The notes: generated by a model from the sequence alone, not told the origin. Positions 9,909-21,185 are shown, numbered from the stretch's first letter. The stretch: DNA of 64,000 bases from Heliopora coerulea (GCA_030142905.1 JASJOG010000122.1:682001-746000), one strand, 5' to 3'. A program made the numbers and translations.

Positions 9909-11225
9909 GCCTTCGTTTTCGGAATATCCTTTCTCTTATATTTGTCATATTTGGGGGGAAAAACGTTAAAGGATTGTATTTTAAGATCGTTGGTGTGGTG
10001 GAGGTTCTCGGATGATGCTTTCTTTAGTTGGTTATATGGAAATAAAAGGTCATTAACATTTTTCGAATACGTTGATTCTTACCATCAAACGATAAAATAT
10101 ACTTGGGATTGGTCAACGCATGAAGTCTCTTATTTGGATGTGAGGGTTAAACTTGAAGTTGGGAAGACAAATACAGATGTGTATTCGAAAAGAACTGATA
10201 CACATCAGTATTTGGACTTTAAATCTTGTCATCCGAAGCATGTAAAAAGAGCTATTCCCTACAGAAAGGCTCTTAGATTAAGGCGAACTTGCAATTTGGA
10301 GGAGGTGTATGATAATAGATTGGATGATTTATAGGGTTACCTTTTAAAAAGAAGATTTAGGAAAAGGAACGTGGACTCTCAGTTTGTTTGGGCAAGAAGG
10401 AAGAGCATTCTAGGTCAAGGTAAGGGTCAAAAAAGAAAGGATCTAGATAGATCCCTTTAGTAATGAATTTTGATTCGGTGTTTTTGAGGGTAGGGGAAAA
10501 AATTGACCCTTTCTGGTACATCCTTCAAGCTTCGGATGACACGAGGGCGGTCTTTGTTGATAAGCCCATGGTGGCATTTCGGAGACCTCGTAACTTGGAG
10601 GGTGATTTGGCTAAATCTAGACTAAAACGAGATAGGGAGAGAATAAAGATATGAGGAAGTGAGGTAAAACACGCTGTCAAATTTGAAAATTGGTTAGGGA
10701 AGGGGAAAAATTTTATGATAAAGATCGGGCTTATCATATAAATTATTCCTTTGACCGCAATAGCAAAGAAATAGTTTATTTGATTAAATGTCAAAGACAT
10801 ATGAAGTTATATATTGGATGCACAATTACTGCATTTCGGACAAGATTTAACAACCATAAGAGCAGTATGAAGAGATATGGCAGAGGACAAAGGGGTATTC
10901 CTGGGGAGCATTTGAATGCCCATATTTTAAAGGAGGGTCATGCTGGTTTGGCGGATGTTGAAGTTATGATTGTTGATTGGAATAATGTAAAGAATCCTAT
11001 TGAAAGGGAAGGTTTCTGGGCGTACAAATTAGATAACTTTATCGTTAAGTGTTTGAATATAAGAGACTGTATGTAAATTAGTGTCAATTTTATGTAAATG
11101 TATGGTAATGTTTTAGAGCGAGAATACAAAAGACGTCAATCGGCAGAACATATGTTGTACCTCAGAAAGATGCTCGATCCCCGAAACGTTTGTTTTTTAG
11201 CAATAAAGTTTTAAAATGAGTTCTT
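9906..11225 (+). pseudogene. Penelope-like element, RT C-terminal part and GIY-YIG endonuclease (family A)
   Basis: The plus strand starts inside the RT palm: WWRFSDDAFFSWLYG near 10,000 (DD motif kept), then a thumb region ending near 10,330. After stops, a linker at 10,463-10,654 leads to a GIY-YIG nuclease at 10,690-11,076, with EIVYLI and LYIG followed by TRFNNHKSS and REGFWAYKLDNF. In PLEs this nuclease nicks the target and gives the primer for reverse transcription. The 3' end has CCGAAACG and AATAAAG near 11,180-11,210. Two or more frame breaks make it inactive. Its 3' end faces that of the next element. Confidence 0.78.
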
Positions 11226-13130
11226 ATGTAAAGATGATCATAAAAGTTTTTTAATCCATTAATTACGACTTTTTGGGGAGCTGCCTCTTCATCAAGTAAA
11301 CTTATAAGCAACAGTGGGATTGCTTAAATAAAAAAGGGAAATCAAATTACATAAATATGGAATTTAAGTTACATCAAAAAATTAATTAAAATTGCGAATG
11401 TTTAAGACCTGAGGTACAAAAGAATTTAGCTTATACGTCCAAAAGCTTTCTCTTGTAGTTGGTTGACTAATATTCATTTTATCAATAATCTTGATTCTTA
11501 CATCATTTAAACTTTAGTGTTGCTCTCCATAAAAATGCTCATACAAATGCTCTCGAGGCACGTTCCGCACTCTCTTCCCATATTTTTTTTTTGTTGTTGT
11601 TTTTTTTTTTGTTTTTTTTTTTTTTAGATAACTTGCATAACTATTCTTATGATTATTAAACCGAGTCCTAAGCAGTGTTATTGTGCTTCCAACGTACTGC
11701 TTTACACATTTCCTACACTGTATAAGTTCAACTATTCCCTTGGAATCACAATGAAATTGATTGTTAATAACATAACTTCTTTCTCTTGAATCATCCTCAA
11801 AAACATCTCCCTCTTCAACTATACTAGATATTTAACACCTCGTTTTTGCACATTTTACCATACCTTTTCGACTATCATCCAGTATTTTAATCCTGCTTCT
11901 TACCAGCTCTTCCTTCAGAGTTTTAACTCTTCGAAAGCTTACTCCAGGAGGTTACTCAAAAATACATTTGATGTCATCCGATGCATGCAAAATCGAGCAC
12001 AAATTTTGAATAACTCTAACAATACGTGATAACGCACGATGAAAATCTAAAATCAGCGTTACCCTCTGATCACTCATATCCCCTCGCAAATTACGTTGAA
12101 ATAAAGAATACCTATCTACATCGCTATCCCGCTATCGTTGTTTATTAACTTTATTAGTCTTAAAACTCCTCTTAACACGATATCCCCAAATTTCGCCCAT
12201 TCGTTCTTCAAAAATTTCTTCCCAATTACATATCCTTCTCATTCGCAAAGCTTGCCCATAAGGTATACCCCTCTTCACCTGCCTCGGATGACAAGATATC
12301 CAATCCATGTCTCATCCTTGTCTCGTCCTAACCTTAACATTCAAATACGCAATTTCATTTTCAGGGCAATCTCATGTGTATTTAATTGTTGAATGATAAG
12401 ATTATACATACTCCAAAAATTCCATCAGAGCGTGCTTACCATGCAACCAAATTAAAAACGTATCATCCAAGAACCTCCACCATACCCAAGGTTTTAAAAC
12501 CACTTCCCTCAACATGTTTTTCTCCAACCTAGACATGAAAACATTGGCATAGGCCGAAGAGGACTTAGTTTCAATTGCAGTGTCTATTTTCTGCCTAAAC
12601 ATTTATCCGTTAAATTCAAAATAATTATTCTCCAAAGTAACTGTTGCCATATCAACCACATCTTCCTTATCAACTTTAGACCGCGACTCTCTACGCTCAA
12701 CTAAAAATTCTTCAATAACCTTTCCCATACTTTCCAAACCTCTTCGTGAGGTATGTGTGGATATAATTACAGAGAATTAAAAATCACCCATATCCTTAAT
12801 GACATGCGGTAAATGGGAACTATAGGTTGTAGATGAAAGTCGACAAATTCCGAAATCCGCTCAGTGGCCGTACCACAATTAAAAATAATTGGTCTACCCG
12901 GCACATTTACCAATCTCTTATGACTTTTTGACAGAAGGTAAAATCTTCCCAATTTATATACTGCTTTCCTGGTAAATAAACCCTATTTGTCTTGAAAATT
13001 TTTCCTTCTTCCGCCAATCTACTAAGCTTTCCATCGATAAGAGTAGCAACCTTATTCAAAAGACATTCATTTACCAATTCATAAATATCTCTACCACCCA
13101 ACTGAGCAGACGCTTCTTAAAAATATCCTT
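11226..13130 (-). pseudogene. Penelope-like element, degraded RT to GIY-YIG (family A)
   Basis: Reading down from 13,101: a domain with LVNECLLNKVATLIDGKL, then RT fingers MGRFYLLSKSHKRL and GRPIIFNCGTATERISEF (12,952-12,800), then the palm WWRFLDDTFLIWLHG near 12,470 with the DD pair intact. The C-terminal part holds GIVELIQCRKCVKQYVGST near 11,660-11,740, a GIY-YIG domain with YVG for YIG. Frames are broken in several places. The 3' end near 11,230 has a weak hammerhead-like block. It is tail to tail with the copy at 9,906-11,225. A T-rich run at 11,583-11,625 interrupts it. Confidence 0.75.
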
Positions 13131-13397
13131 ATATATATTTTATATACAGCAAATTGCATAAATTTTGGCAAACCTAAACATATCGTAGAAAAAGCTTGTA
13201 TTGGTAAACGCGTAACGATCAATACTTTAATCAACCTTAATACATTAGACTGGCCAAAGAATGTTCCAAAAATTGTCGCATATCTTCACTGACCGTTGAA
13301 GTAAGAATGAAATGAAGATACAATGGTCTTGATATGTTTATATGTTGATATGTTTTGTGCCATAAATTTTTCAATTTGCCGTATCTATATACATGCA

Positions 13398-13702
13398 TAA
13401 ATGTATATATATACATATACATATACATACATATACATATACATACATATACATATACATACATATACATATACATACATACACATATACATACATACAC
13501 ATATACATGCATATACATATACATGCATATACATATACATGCATATACATATACATGCATATACATATACATGCATATACATATACATGCATATACATAT
13601 ACATGCATATACATATACATGCATATACATATACATGCATATACATATACATGCATATACATATACATACATATACATATACATGCATATACATATACAT
13701 AC

Positions 13703-13750
<48 letters not shown>
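13398..13750. repeat. Minisatellite of 16-bp units followed by (TA)n
   Basis: The unit CATATACATATACATG is repeated with few changes from about 13,500 to 13,690. It is preceded by looser ATACAT repeats and followed by about 40 bp of pure TA. Open frames across it on both strands (reading Tyr/Ile/His/Met) are by-products of the repeat and are not genes. Confidence 0.92.
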
Positions 13751-13754
<4 letters not shown>

Positions 13755-14359
13755 AACTGTAAATTTTGAATGTGATCTAAAATCTTAAAACATTATTAAA
13801 ACTTTAAAAAGACTAAAACACTGAATTTTCGGGCGCTAACGGCAACTTTCATCAGAGTTATTTATAATTTCGGCAAGTATAGTTGGGCTATTTAACTGGT
13901 CTCTATGTGTCCCGAGGGATCTTAATAATGGTAAATATGGGCGTGGTAATTCTGCATGTTCATTAACCGAGTCCTCATTTAACACAGAATGTGAAACTTC
14001 AAGAAAAATACGTTTATGGTAGTTTGTTACCCCTCTCTCCAAAACTTCAACGTCTGTTGAGGTTACATCGTGTCCTGTTTTCTCTGCATTATCTTTTATT
14101 GCTTGTTTTATTGCTTGTTATTCTGTGTTAAATGAGGACTCGGTTAATGAACATGCAGAATTACCACGCCCATATTTACCACTATTAGGATCCCTCGGGA
14201 CACATAGAGACCAGTTAAATAGCCCAATTTGACTTGCCGAAATTGTAAATAACTCTGATGAAGGTCGCAGTTAGCGCCCGAAAATTCAGTGTTTTAGTCT
14301 TTTTAAAGTTTTAATAACGTTTTAAGATTTTAGATCACATTCAAAATTTATAGTTCAAC
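13751..14359. repeat. Inverted repeat of a PLE-type end, 240-bp arms
   Basis: Arms at 13,751-13,990 and 14,120-14,359 are near-exact reverse complements, with a spacer of about 130 bp. Each arm carries a hammerhead-like core: CTGATGA at 14,255-14,261 (+) and 13,855-13,849 (-), followed after an 18-base hairpin-forming stretch by GAAA. No coding domain is left. The arms face outward, with (TA)n-rich tracts on both sides. This is probably a pair of PLE terminal fragments inserted or duplicated head to head. Confidence 0.75.
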
Positions 14360-14389
14360 ATTATGTTTTCAAATTATCGCCCTAATACC

Positions 14390-14390
14390 A

Positions 14391-14424
<34 letters not shown>

Positions 14425-14437
14425 CATATATATATAA
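14390..14437. repeat. (TA)n microsatellite
   Basis: About 45 bases of TA with two CA interruptions lie between the inverted repeat and the next PLE fragment. Confidence 0.85.
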
Positions 14438-14481
14438 TGTCATCAAGAGCCCGCTCAACATAAAGCTTAAAACATCATATA

Positions 14482-14812
14482 ATCATCATACAAACTTTAC
14501 TAAAAAAGAATCAACAACTTACGTTTCGGGGACCTATATGCTCCAGGTCTGGAAGATTTATCTGTTAAAATAATTGATGTTACCGATGTTAGGGATCCGA
14601 CAGCAAGGGAAGGTTTTTGGATTGAAAACTTAAAATGGTATGCTCCTCTGGGACTGAATATAATGGAGGTTTGAAATTTATGTAAATTTAAGGAAGAACG
14701 ATAAGGTATATAAGGACTCTATTTTTTAACTGTGAGCAGCCGAAGAAGGGACAGGTCCCCGAAACGTAAGTTGTTGATTCTTTTTTAATAAAGTTTGTAT
14801 GATGATTATATA
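14482..14812 (+). mobile_element. Short Penelope-like element end with inverted terminal copy (family A)
   Basis: From about 14,550 the plus strand encodes the last 40 residues of a GIY-YIG protein (VKIIDVTDVRDPTAREGFWI), ending at 14,673. A 3' end follows with a hammerhead-like block at 14,740-14,765: CCGAAGA, stem GGGAC/GTCCC, GAAAC. The last 50 bases of that end also occur inverted at 14,482-14,535. Only about 330 bp in all survives. Confidence 0.68.
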
Positions 14813-14829
14813 TATATATATATATACAT

Positions 14830-14945
14830 AGATGTACCACAAGTGTGGGACATTTGAGTTGCCTATATAATATAGGCTTCTCCATCCTGCTCGTCAGCAC
14901 TACACTTATGAGGCCCGGTAGGCCGAAACGGTTCCGTCTGTAGTT
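14830..14945 (+). mobile_element. Solitary decayed retrozyme copy
   Basis: These 116 bp match one end of the 230-bp array unit (ATGTACCACAAG to TGTAGTT), in the opposite orientation to the array. It has TA-rich microsatellite on both sides, like the array. The half of the unit with the AGAGCGCTCT palindromes is absent. Differences from the array, including a change in the ribozyme core, show it is an older insertion. Confidence 0.85.
14899..14944 (+). ncRNA. Hammerhead ribozyme with a mutated core
   Basis: Stem I ACTACA/TGTAGT (14,899-14,904 and 14,939-14,944), stem II GGCC/GGCC, core GAAAC (14,925-14,929) and the GTC cleavage triplet are kept. The first core box reads CTTATGA (14,905-14,911) where CTGATGA is required. 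G5 is essential in hammerheads, so this copy should be inactive. Confidence 0.8.
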
Positions 14946-14947
14946 AT

Positions 14948-14995
<48 letters not shown>

Positions 14996-15016
14996 GTGTG
15001 TGTGTGTGTGTGTGTA
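14946..15016. repeat. Compound TA/TG microsatellite
   Basis: TACA repeats are followed by (TA)n and (TG)n up to 15,016, between the solitary retrozyme copy and the palindromic PLE pair. Confidence 0.88.
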
Positions 15017-15086
15017 ACTTATCGAAAACATCCTTGTCCCAAGTTTTAAAACTATTTATAGCTGACGAGATAGAATTTTTAAAAAC

Positions 15087-16446
15087 CTTATAAAACTTTA
15101 TATCAACGTTTCGGGGCGCTGCCCCTTTGTCAAGAATAAGAACTACAAGATAGAAGATGCTCCTTATATACATAGCGTTACTTAATAGTTAAAAAATCCG
15201 TTAAAAAATACAATACTCGAAAGAAGTCCCTAAGGTTCAAACCTTTAGGTAAAAAAGAATCCAATTTATATACCCAAAAACCTTCTCTTTTAGTTGGGTC
15301 TGATACATCCGTCCTATCAACAATTTTTACCAGCATATCTTCAATTCCCTCATGACCCCTCTCATAAAAATGGGCATACAAATGTTCTCCCGGTATACCC
15401 TTTTCGCCATTACCATACCTTTTAACACTACTTTTATGGTTATTAAATCTCCTCCTGAAAGATGTTATTGTACTACCCATATAAATCTTCGAACACTTTT
15501 TACATATTACAAGGTAAATCACTCCTGCCGAATCGCAATCAAACAAATAATTAATATGAAATATACAACCATTTCTACAAAATGTAGAACCTTCCTCCAC
15601 AACATTGTAAATTTGGCAGCGTGATTTACCACACTTTTGCATACCCTTATCCCCACCACCTTCTCCCTTCAGTTTAGACCTTACTAAATTATCCTTTAAA
15701 TTTTTTGGTCTCCGGTATACTATCATCGGCTTTTCTTCAAAAATACTTCTCATGTCCTCCGAGGCATGCAAAATAGGCCAGAGTGAATCAATAATTTTAC
15801 CCACCCCCAACAATGCAGGGTGAAACGTCATAACTAATGGCAATCTCTTATTTATTTTATGATCTCTTTTATTACTATCTTGACAAAGGAGACTCTCCCT
15901 GGTCTTAGCTCTGGCCCTCTGAAATCCAGAATCTACCAAGTTTTCCTTAAAACCTCTTTTTATTAAATTATTAGAAAGATCTCGTAATCTATCTCTATAA
16001 CCCTCCTCCGTACTACAAATCTGTTTAACTCTCAAGGCTTGCCCACAAGGAATCCCCTTCTTAACATGCCTCGGATGACAGGATCCGTAATGTAAATGCT
16101 GATGCGTATCCGTTGGTTTTCAATAAACATCTGTCGAGATCTTATTACCTTGAACCATAACCATAACATCTAAGTATGAAAGCTTTCCATACGACCATCC
16201 CCATGTATACTTAATTAATTCATGATGTAAATTAACATAATCTAAAAATCCTAACAAACTTTCCCTTCGATGGAGCCAAATGAGGACTATATTGTCCAAA
16301 AACGCCACCACACCAACGGATCCAGGTGATATCCCCTCAACATTTTCTTCTCTAACTTGGACATAAAGATGTTGGCAAAGAGGGTGCAAACTTAGTACCT
16401 ATTGCAGTACCTAACTTTTGATAATAGATTTTGTCTTCAAACTCAA
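15087..16446 (-). pseudogene. Penelope-like element, left arm of palindrome (family A)
   Basis: A 1,360-bp copy covering part of the RT palm to the 3' end. The palm at 16,389-16,120 reads FLDNIVLIWLH, with the second catalytic Asp changed to Asn. A TGA at 16,118-16,116 follows. A 285-residue open frame (16,035-15,178) then carries the linker and a GIY-YIG nuclease: GVIYLVICKKC, IYMGST, then RRRFNNHKSS and REGFWVYKLDSF. Its 3' end (15,130-15,095) has GGGGC/GCCCC and GAAACG. It pairs with 16,793-18,153 as an inverted repeat and shares that arm's TGA. Confidence 0.82.
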
Positions 16447-16449
16447 TGT

Positions 16450-18153
16450 TAATGTTCATGGGAGACCGGTAGTTTCCAATTGTGGAACACCAACGGAAAG
16501 AATTTCTGAATTTCTAGACTTTTACCTTCAGTCTATTGTCAAAACCTTACCTCATATTATTAAGGATACCACAGAATTTTTGTTTAAATCATAGGAACTG
16601 TTGATGTCCTTGTGGGTGCTATTATTTGTAGTATGAATGTTGTGGATCTTTATCCACATATTCCACACGATAAAGGATTAGAAAGTATAAGGGAAGCAAT
16701 GCAGGAATATAATAGTAATTTGCGTTTGGAAAAACGGGTGCCTGTTGAGGAGTTGGTAGATTTGGCAAAATTAATTTTAGAAAATAATTATTTTGAGTTT
16801 GAAGACAAAATCTACCACCAAAAGGTAGGTACTGCAATATTTACTAAGTTTGCACCCTCTTTGCCAATACCTTTATGTCCAAGTTAGAGAAGAAAATGTT
16901 GAGGGATATCACCTGGATCGTTTGGTGTGGTGGCGTTTTTTGAACGATATTTTCCTCATTTGGCTCCATGGAAGGGAAAGTTTGTTAGGATTTCCTGATT
17001 ATGTTAATTCATATCATGAATTAATTAAGTATACATGGAGATGGTCGTATGGAAAGCTTTCATACTTAGATGTTATGGTTATGGTTCAAGGTAATAAGAT
17101 CTCGACAGATGTTTATTGAAAACCAACGGATACGCATCAGCATTTACATTACGGATCCTGTCATCCGAGGCATGTTAAGAAGGGGATTCCTTGTGGGCAA
17201 GCCTTGAGAGTTAAACAGATTTGTAGTACGGAGGAGGGTTATAGAGATAGATTACGAGATCTTTCTAATAATTTAATAAAAAGAGGTTTTAAGGAAAACT
17301 TGGTAGATTCTGGATTTCAGAGGGGCCAGAGCTAAGACCAGAGAGAGTCTCCTTTGTCAAGATAGTAATAAAAGAGATCATAAAATAAATAAGAGATTGC
17401 CATTAGTTATGACGTTTCACCCTGCATTGTTGGGGGTGGGTAAAATTATTGATTCACTCTGGCCTATTTTGCATGCCTCGGAGGACATGAGAAGTATTTT
17501 TGAAGAAAAGCCGATGATAGTATACCGGAGACCAAAAAATTTAAAGGATAATTTAGTAAGGTCTAAACTGAAGGGAGAAGGTGGTGGGGATAAGGGTATG
17601 CAAAAGTGTGGTAAATCACGCTGCCAAATTTACAATGTTGTGGAGGAAGGTTCTACATTTTGTAGAAATGGTTGTATATTTCATATTAATTATTTGTTTG
17701 ATTGCGATTCGGCAGGAGTGATTTACCTTATAATATGTAAAAAGTGTTCGATGATTTATATGGGTAGTACAATAACATCTTTCAGGAGGAGATTTAATAA
17801 CCATAAAAGTAGTGTTAAAAGGTATGGTAATGGCGAAAAGGGTATACCGGGAGAACATTTGTATGCCCATTTTTATGAGAGGGGTCATGAGGGAATTGAA
17901 GATATGCTGGTAAAAATTGTTGATAGGACGGATGTATCAGACCCAACTAAAAGAGAAGGTTTTTGGGTATATAAATTGGATTCTTTTTTACCTAAAGGTT
18001 TGAACCTTAGGGACTTCTTTCGAGTATTGTATTTTTTAACGGATTTTTTAACTATTAAGTAACGCTATGTATATAAGGAGCATCTTCTATCTTGTAGTTC
18101 TTATTCTTGACAAAGGGGCAGCGCCCCGAAACGTTGATATAAAGTTTTATAAG
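16450..18153 (+). pseudogene. Penelope-like element, right arm of palindrome (family A)
   Basis: This copy reaches further upstream than its partner. RT fingers appear at 16,465-16,560 (GRPVVSNCGTPTERISEFL), then DLYPHIPHDKGL at 16,640-16,680. After 16,793 it mirrors the left arm. The palm reads WWRFLNDIFLIWLHG, with the first Asp of DD changed to Asn. It has the same TGA after TDVY as the left arm (17,117-17,119). One extra G at about 17,325 breaks the frame, so the GIY-YIG frame restarts at 17,397 and runs to 18,062. The 3' end has a hammerhead-like GGGGC AGC GCCCC GAAAC block at 18,117-18,134. Confidence 0.82.
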
Positions 18154-18171
18154 TGTTTTAAGTTTTATCTT

Positions 18172-18188
18172 GTCATATATATATATAT
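18172..18188. repeat. (TA)n tract between two palindromic PLE pairs
   Basis: About 17 bases of TA lie exactly between the end of the family A palindrome and the start of the family C palindrome. Confidence 0.8.
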
Positions 18189-19152
18189 AAGTAAAATAGA
18201 CAAAATTTTTTGGAGTTTCACGCGCTCAGGCGATCATCAAGCAACTGACAGATTATTTAATTATTCACACATTTATAATATTCGCAAGTTCACAGATGGT
18301 GTTGTGTTAGATGTCGTCATGCACTGAAAAGCTCCGATCGTTTATTTAGGATGTTCATTTTACGTCCCTTCAAGATTAATAGCTTTTCTTCTAAGCATGG
18401 CGGCATTTTCTAGACTCTGCTTTACATGATGGGAGCTGTTTGATAATTTCCCACTTGATCGTGTATTTTCTTTTGTTGTCCTTGAGTTGCCATATGTGTT
18501 TGGAGAGTTCAGTTTCGTTATGGTATTTTTTGTTGTTCAGTGATTTGCTGTGATTTCGGTATCTAGTTTTGAAGTCGTTGGCTGTGACGGCTATGTATGT
18601 TCGTGTCTCGTTGTTGTCAGTTGTTGTAACTTCAGCCTTGTAAACTACGTTCGTTTTTAGGCAATTGCTTTGGATTGGGCATTGGTCAGGTTGTCTACTG
18701 TTGCAGTGACGTGTGTTGTTTGCGTTTGTTGATTTTGTTCGGTTGTCATGTCTTTTGAGTATTGTTTTGTTGTGTCTAGTGATAAAGGATTTCATGTTTT
18801 CGTTGCAGCTATAACTTACGCGTATAGTGTGTCTGTTAAAGAGCTTGGAAAGTTTGTTATTAGGCGTGAAGTGTTTGTAAACTAAGTTGTAAAAAGTCGC
18901 GTGCGATGTTTGTTTTGACGTTTTTGCTGTGAGGAGGATTAAACCAGATCACATTTCGTTGTCTATTACGTTGGGTATTTGTATTAGTGTTAGGTGGTTT
19001 GTATTTAAGTTGTGTGTTAAAGATAGGAGTTGCGGCGTCAAAAATATTTTTATTAGATGATAGTTTGTTCATTCGTCGGTTGATAGATCCGGGGAGTTCG
19101 CGTATCATGGAGGGGTGGGTGGTTAGATGAGCGGTTGATGTAAAGAGGTTCA
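18189..19152 (-). pseudogene. Penelope-like element, left arm of palindrome (family C)
   Basis: The minus strand reads INRRMNKLSSNKNIFDAAT and NVIWFNPPHSKNVKTNIARD (19,080-18,880), then a frame break. A 134-residue frame at 18,795-18,391 holds the GIY-YIG domain (NVVYKAEV, TYIAVTANDFKTRYRNH). The motif YIG is YIA here. The 3' end near 18,235 has a hammerhead-like block whose first box is TTGATGA, one base off. Relative to the right arm it lacks about 27 bp near 19,015. Family C is marked by the WFNPP-SKNV motif. Confidence 0.8.
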
Positions 19153-19186
19153 TCGTTGGGTTTTCTGTAAGGTTTGTAAGTACCGT

Positions 19187-20187
19187 TGAACCTCTTTACA
19201 TCAACCGCTCATCTAACCACCCACCCTCCATAATTTGCTAACTCCCGGATCTATCAACCGACGAATGAACAAACTATCATCTAATAAAAATATTTTTGAC
19301 GCCGCAACTCCTATCTATAACGAAGCCTTCAAACAAAGCAACCTTAACACAAAACTTAAATACGAACCACCTAACACTAATACAAATACCCAACGTAATA
19401 GACAACGAAATGTGATCTGGTTTAATCCTCCTCACAGCAAAAACGTCAAAACAAACATCGCACGCGACTTTTTACAACTTAGTTTACAAACACTTCACGC
19501 CTAATAACAAACTTTCCAAGCTCTTTAACAGACACACTATACGCGTAAGTTATAGCTGCAACGAAAACATGAAATCCTTTATCACTAGACACAACAAAAC
19601 AATACTCAAAAGACATGACAACCGAACAAAATCAACAAACGCAAACAACACACGTCACTGCAACAGTAGACAACCTGACCAATGCCCAATCCAAAGCAAT
19701 TGCCTAAAAACGAACGTAGTTTACAAGGCTGAAGTTACAACAACTGACAACAACGAGACACGAACATACATAGCCGTCACAGCCAACGACTTCAAAACTA
19801 GATACCGAAATCACAGCAAATCACTGAACAACAAAAAATACCATAACGAAACTGAACTCTCCAAACACATATGGCAACTCAAGGACAACAAAAGAAAGTA
19901 CACGATCAAGTGGGAAATTATCAAACAGCTCCCATCATGTAAAGCAGAGTCTAGAAAATGCCGCCATGCTTAGAAGAAAAGCTATTAATCTTGAAGGGAC
20001 GTAAAATGAACATCCTAAATAAACGATCGGAGCTTTTCAGTGCATGCCGATATGTAACAAAAAACCATCTGTGAATTTGCGAATATTATAAATGTGTGAA
20101 TAATTAAATAATCTGTCAGTTGCCTGATGATCGCCTGAGCGCGTGAAACTCAGAGTAGCGACAGTAAAATTTTTTTCTATTTTACTT
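19187..20187 (+). pseudogene. Penelope-like element, right arm of palindrome (family C)
   Basis: Mirror copy of 18,189-19,152 across a 34-bp spacer. The N-terminal piece is open at 19,235-19,504 and the GIY-YIG piece at 19,569-19,973. The latter encodes the same 134 residues as the left arm, including YIA in place of YIG. The 3' end holds CTGATGA (20,124-20,130), a CGC/GCG hairpin and GAAAC (20,145-20,149), so both hammerhead core boxes are intact. The reverse transcriptase is missing in both arms. Confidence 0.8.
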
Positions 20188-20266
20188 CTTTATTCGCTCT
20201 ACTGGTATGGTATTAAGAGCTCTTCATTCTCAAACTAACGGTGCAACCTTCTTGGTCCTCACCTTT

Positions 20267-20268
20267 GG

Positions 20269-20310
<42 letters not shown>
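20267..20310. repeat. (TA)n microsatellite
   Basis: About 44 bases of TA at the edge of the next PLE copy. Confidence 0.9.
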
Positions 20311-20315
<5 letters not shown>

Positions 20316-21180
20316 TTATATGTATGTCAGTCAAGCTGCTCAATCTGTGAGATGGTGATGAAGGTCTTGCTACTATCAATCTGAATGGTAAGTTTGTCGC
20401 TTGTGCAACTTTTAAGTATCTGGAGTTTTGTTCTTTAAGTACATTATAGTCGAAGATTTGTTCATTTTCGGCAGCCCATAAAAATATGACGTTCTCCATG
20501 AAAAGTTTTATATATAGTCGATTTCCTTTTTGGTAAGTTCGTGTTCGTATTGTCTTGTTAGTCTTTTAATTTTTTTCATAACCAAGTCATCTTAGTTTTG
20601 GTCAAGTTCAACGTACGTTTTTGTATCTGAGAACATTTCCAGCATTTTGTGTCGATAATACGACTTATCCATGACAATTGTTGCTCCTGTTTTATCCGCC
20701 TGCTTGATGATGATTGAATCGTCTTTTTCCAAATTTTTGTGTACCATTCGTTGGGATGAGGTAACGTTCCTTTTTTGTTTGGGCGTCGGATTTTTTTCAT
20801 AAAGGTTTGAAATATTTTCTAGACATAATGTAAGGTGGCGATCGTTTTGCATTGGAGGAACAACATATGGTTTGTTTTTTACTAGCGTAATATTTGGTTT
20901 TGTTCATGACCACTGAAGTAAAGTGTAATTTCGAAGTAAAGAGCGTAATCTCACTATCACAAAGTTCCCTTGTAGAAATGTTAATTACCTTTGGTTCAGT
21001 GGTTTCTGACTCTGGAATTTGTGATTCTGCCACTTTTTTCGGTGGTATGCTGTGGTTTGGTTTGGAGGTGGATGATCTTGGCAGGTATGTTGATCTAAAA
21101 ATTACTTCGTTTTCTGTTGTTACCCTTGGAGACAGTAAGATATTGGCTGCAAAATTACAATACATCCTTTACTCGACCCT
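20311..21180 (-). pseudogene. Inverted N-terminal half of a Penelope-like element (family D)
   Basis: Reading down from 21,165: KVINISTRELCDSEITLF (N-terminal PLE signature), then EKDDSIIIKQADKTGATIVMD near 20,660-20,730, then the RT fingers SYFYGLPKMNKS near 20,475 and NLPFRLIVARPSS near 20,370. Frameshifts break it. It ends at the TA tract at 20,310. The C-terminal half of the same family starts at about 21,186 in the opposite direction. The segment between the two ends (the RT motif around FDVVSLYT) is missing. Confidence 0.75.
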
Positions 21181-21185
21181 TTTAG

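Noticed and set aside
13237..13769. Several overlapping open frames of 100-157 codons on both strands, rich in Tyr, Ile, His and Met
   Set aside because: They are translations of the ATACAT/CATATACATATACATG minisatellite and TA tract; both strands read open in several frames, which is a repeat artefact.
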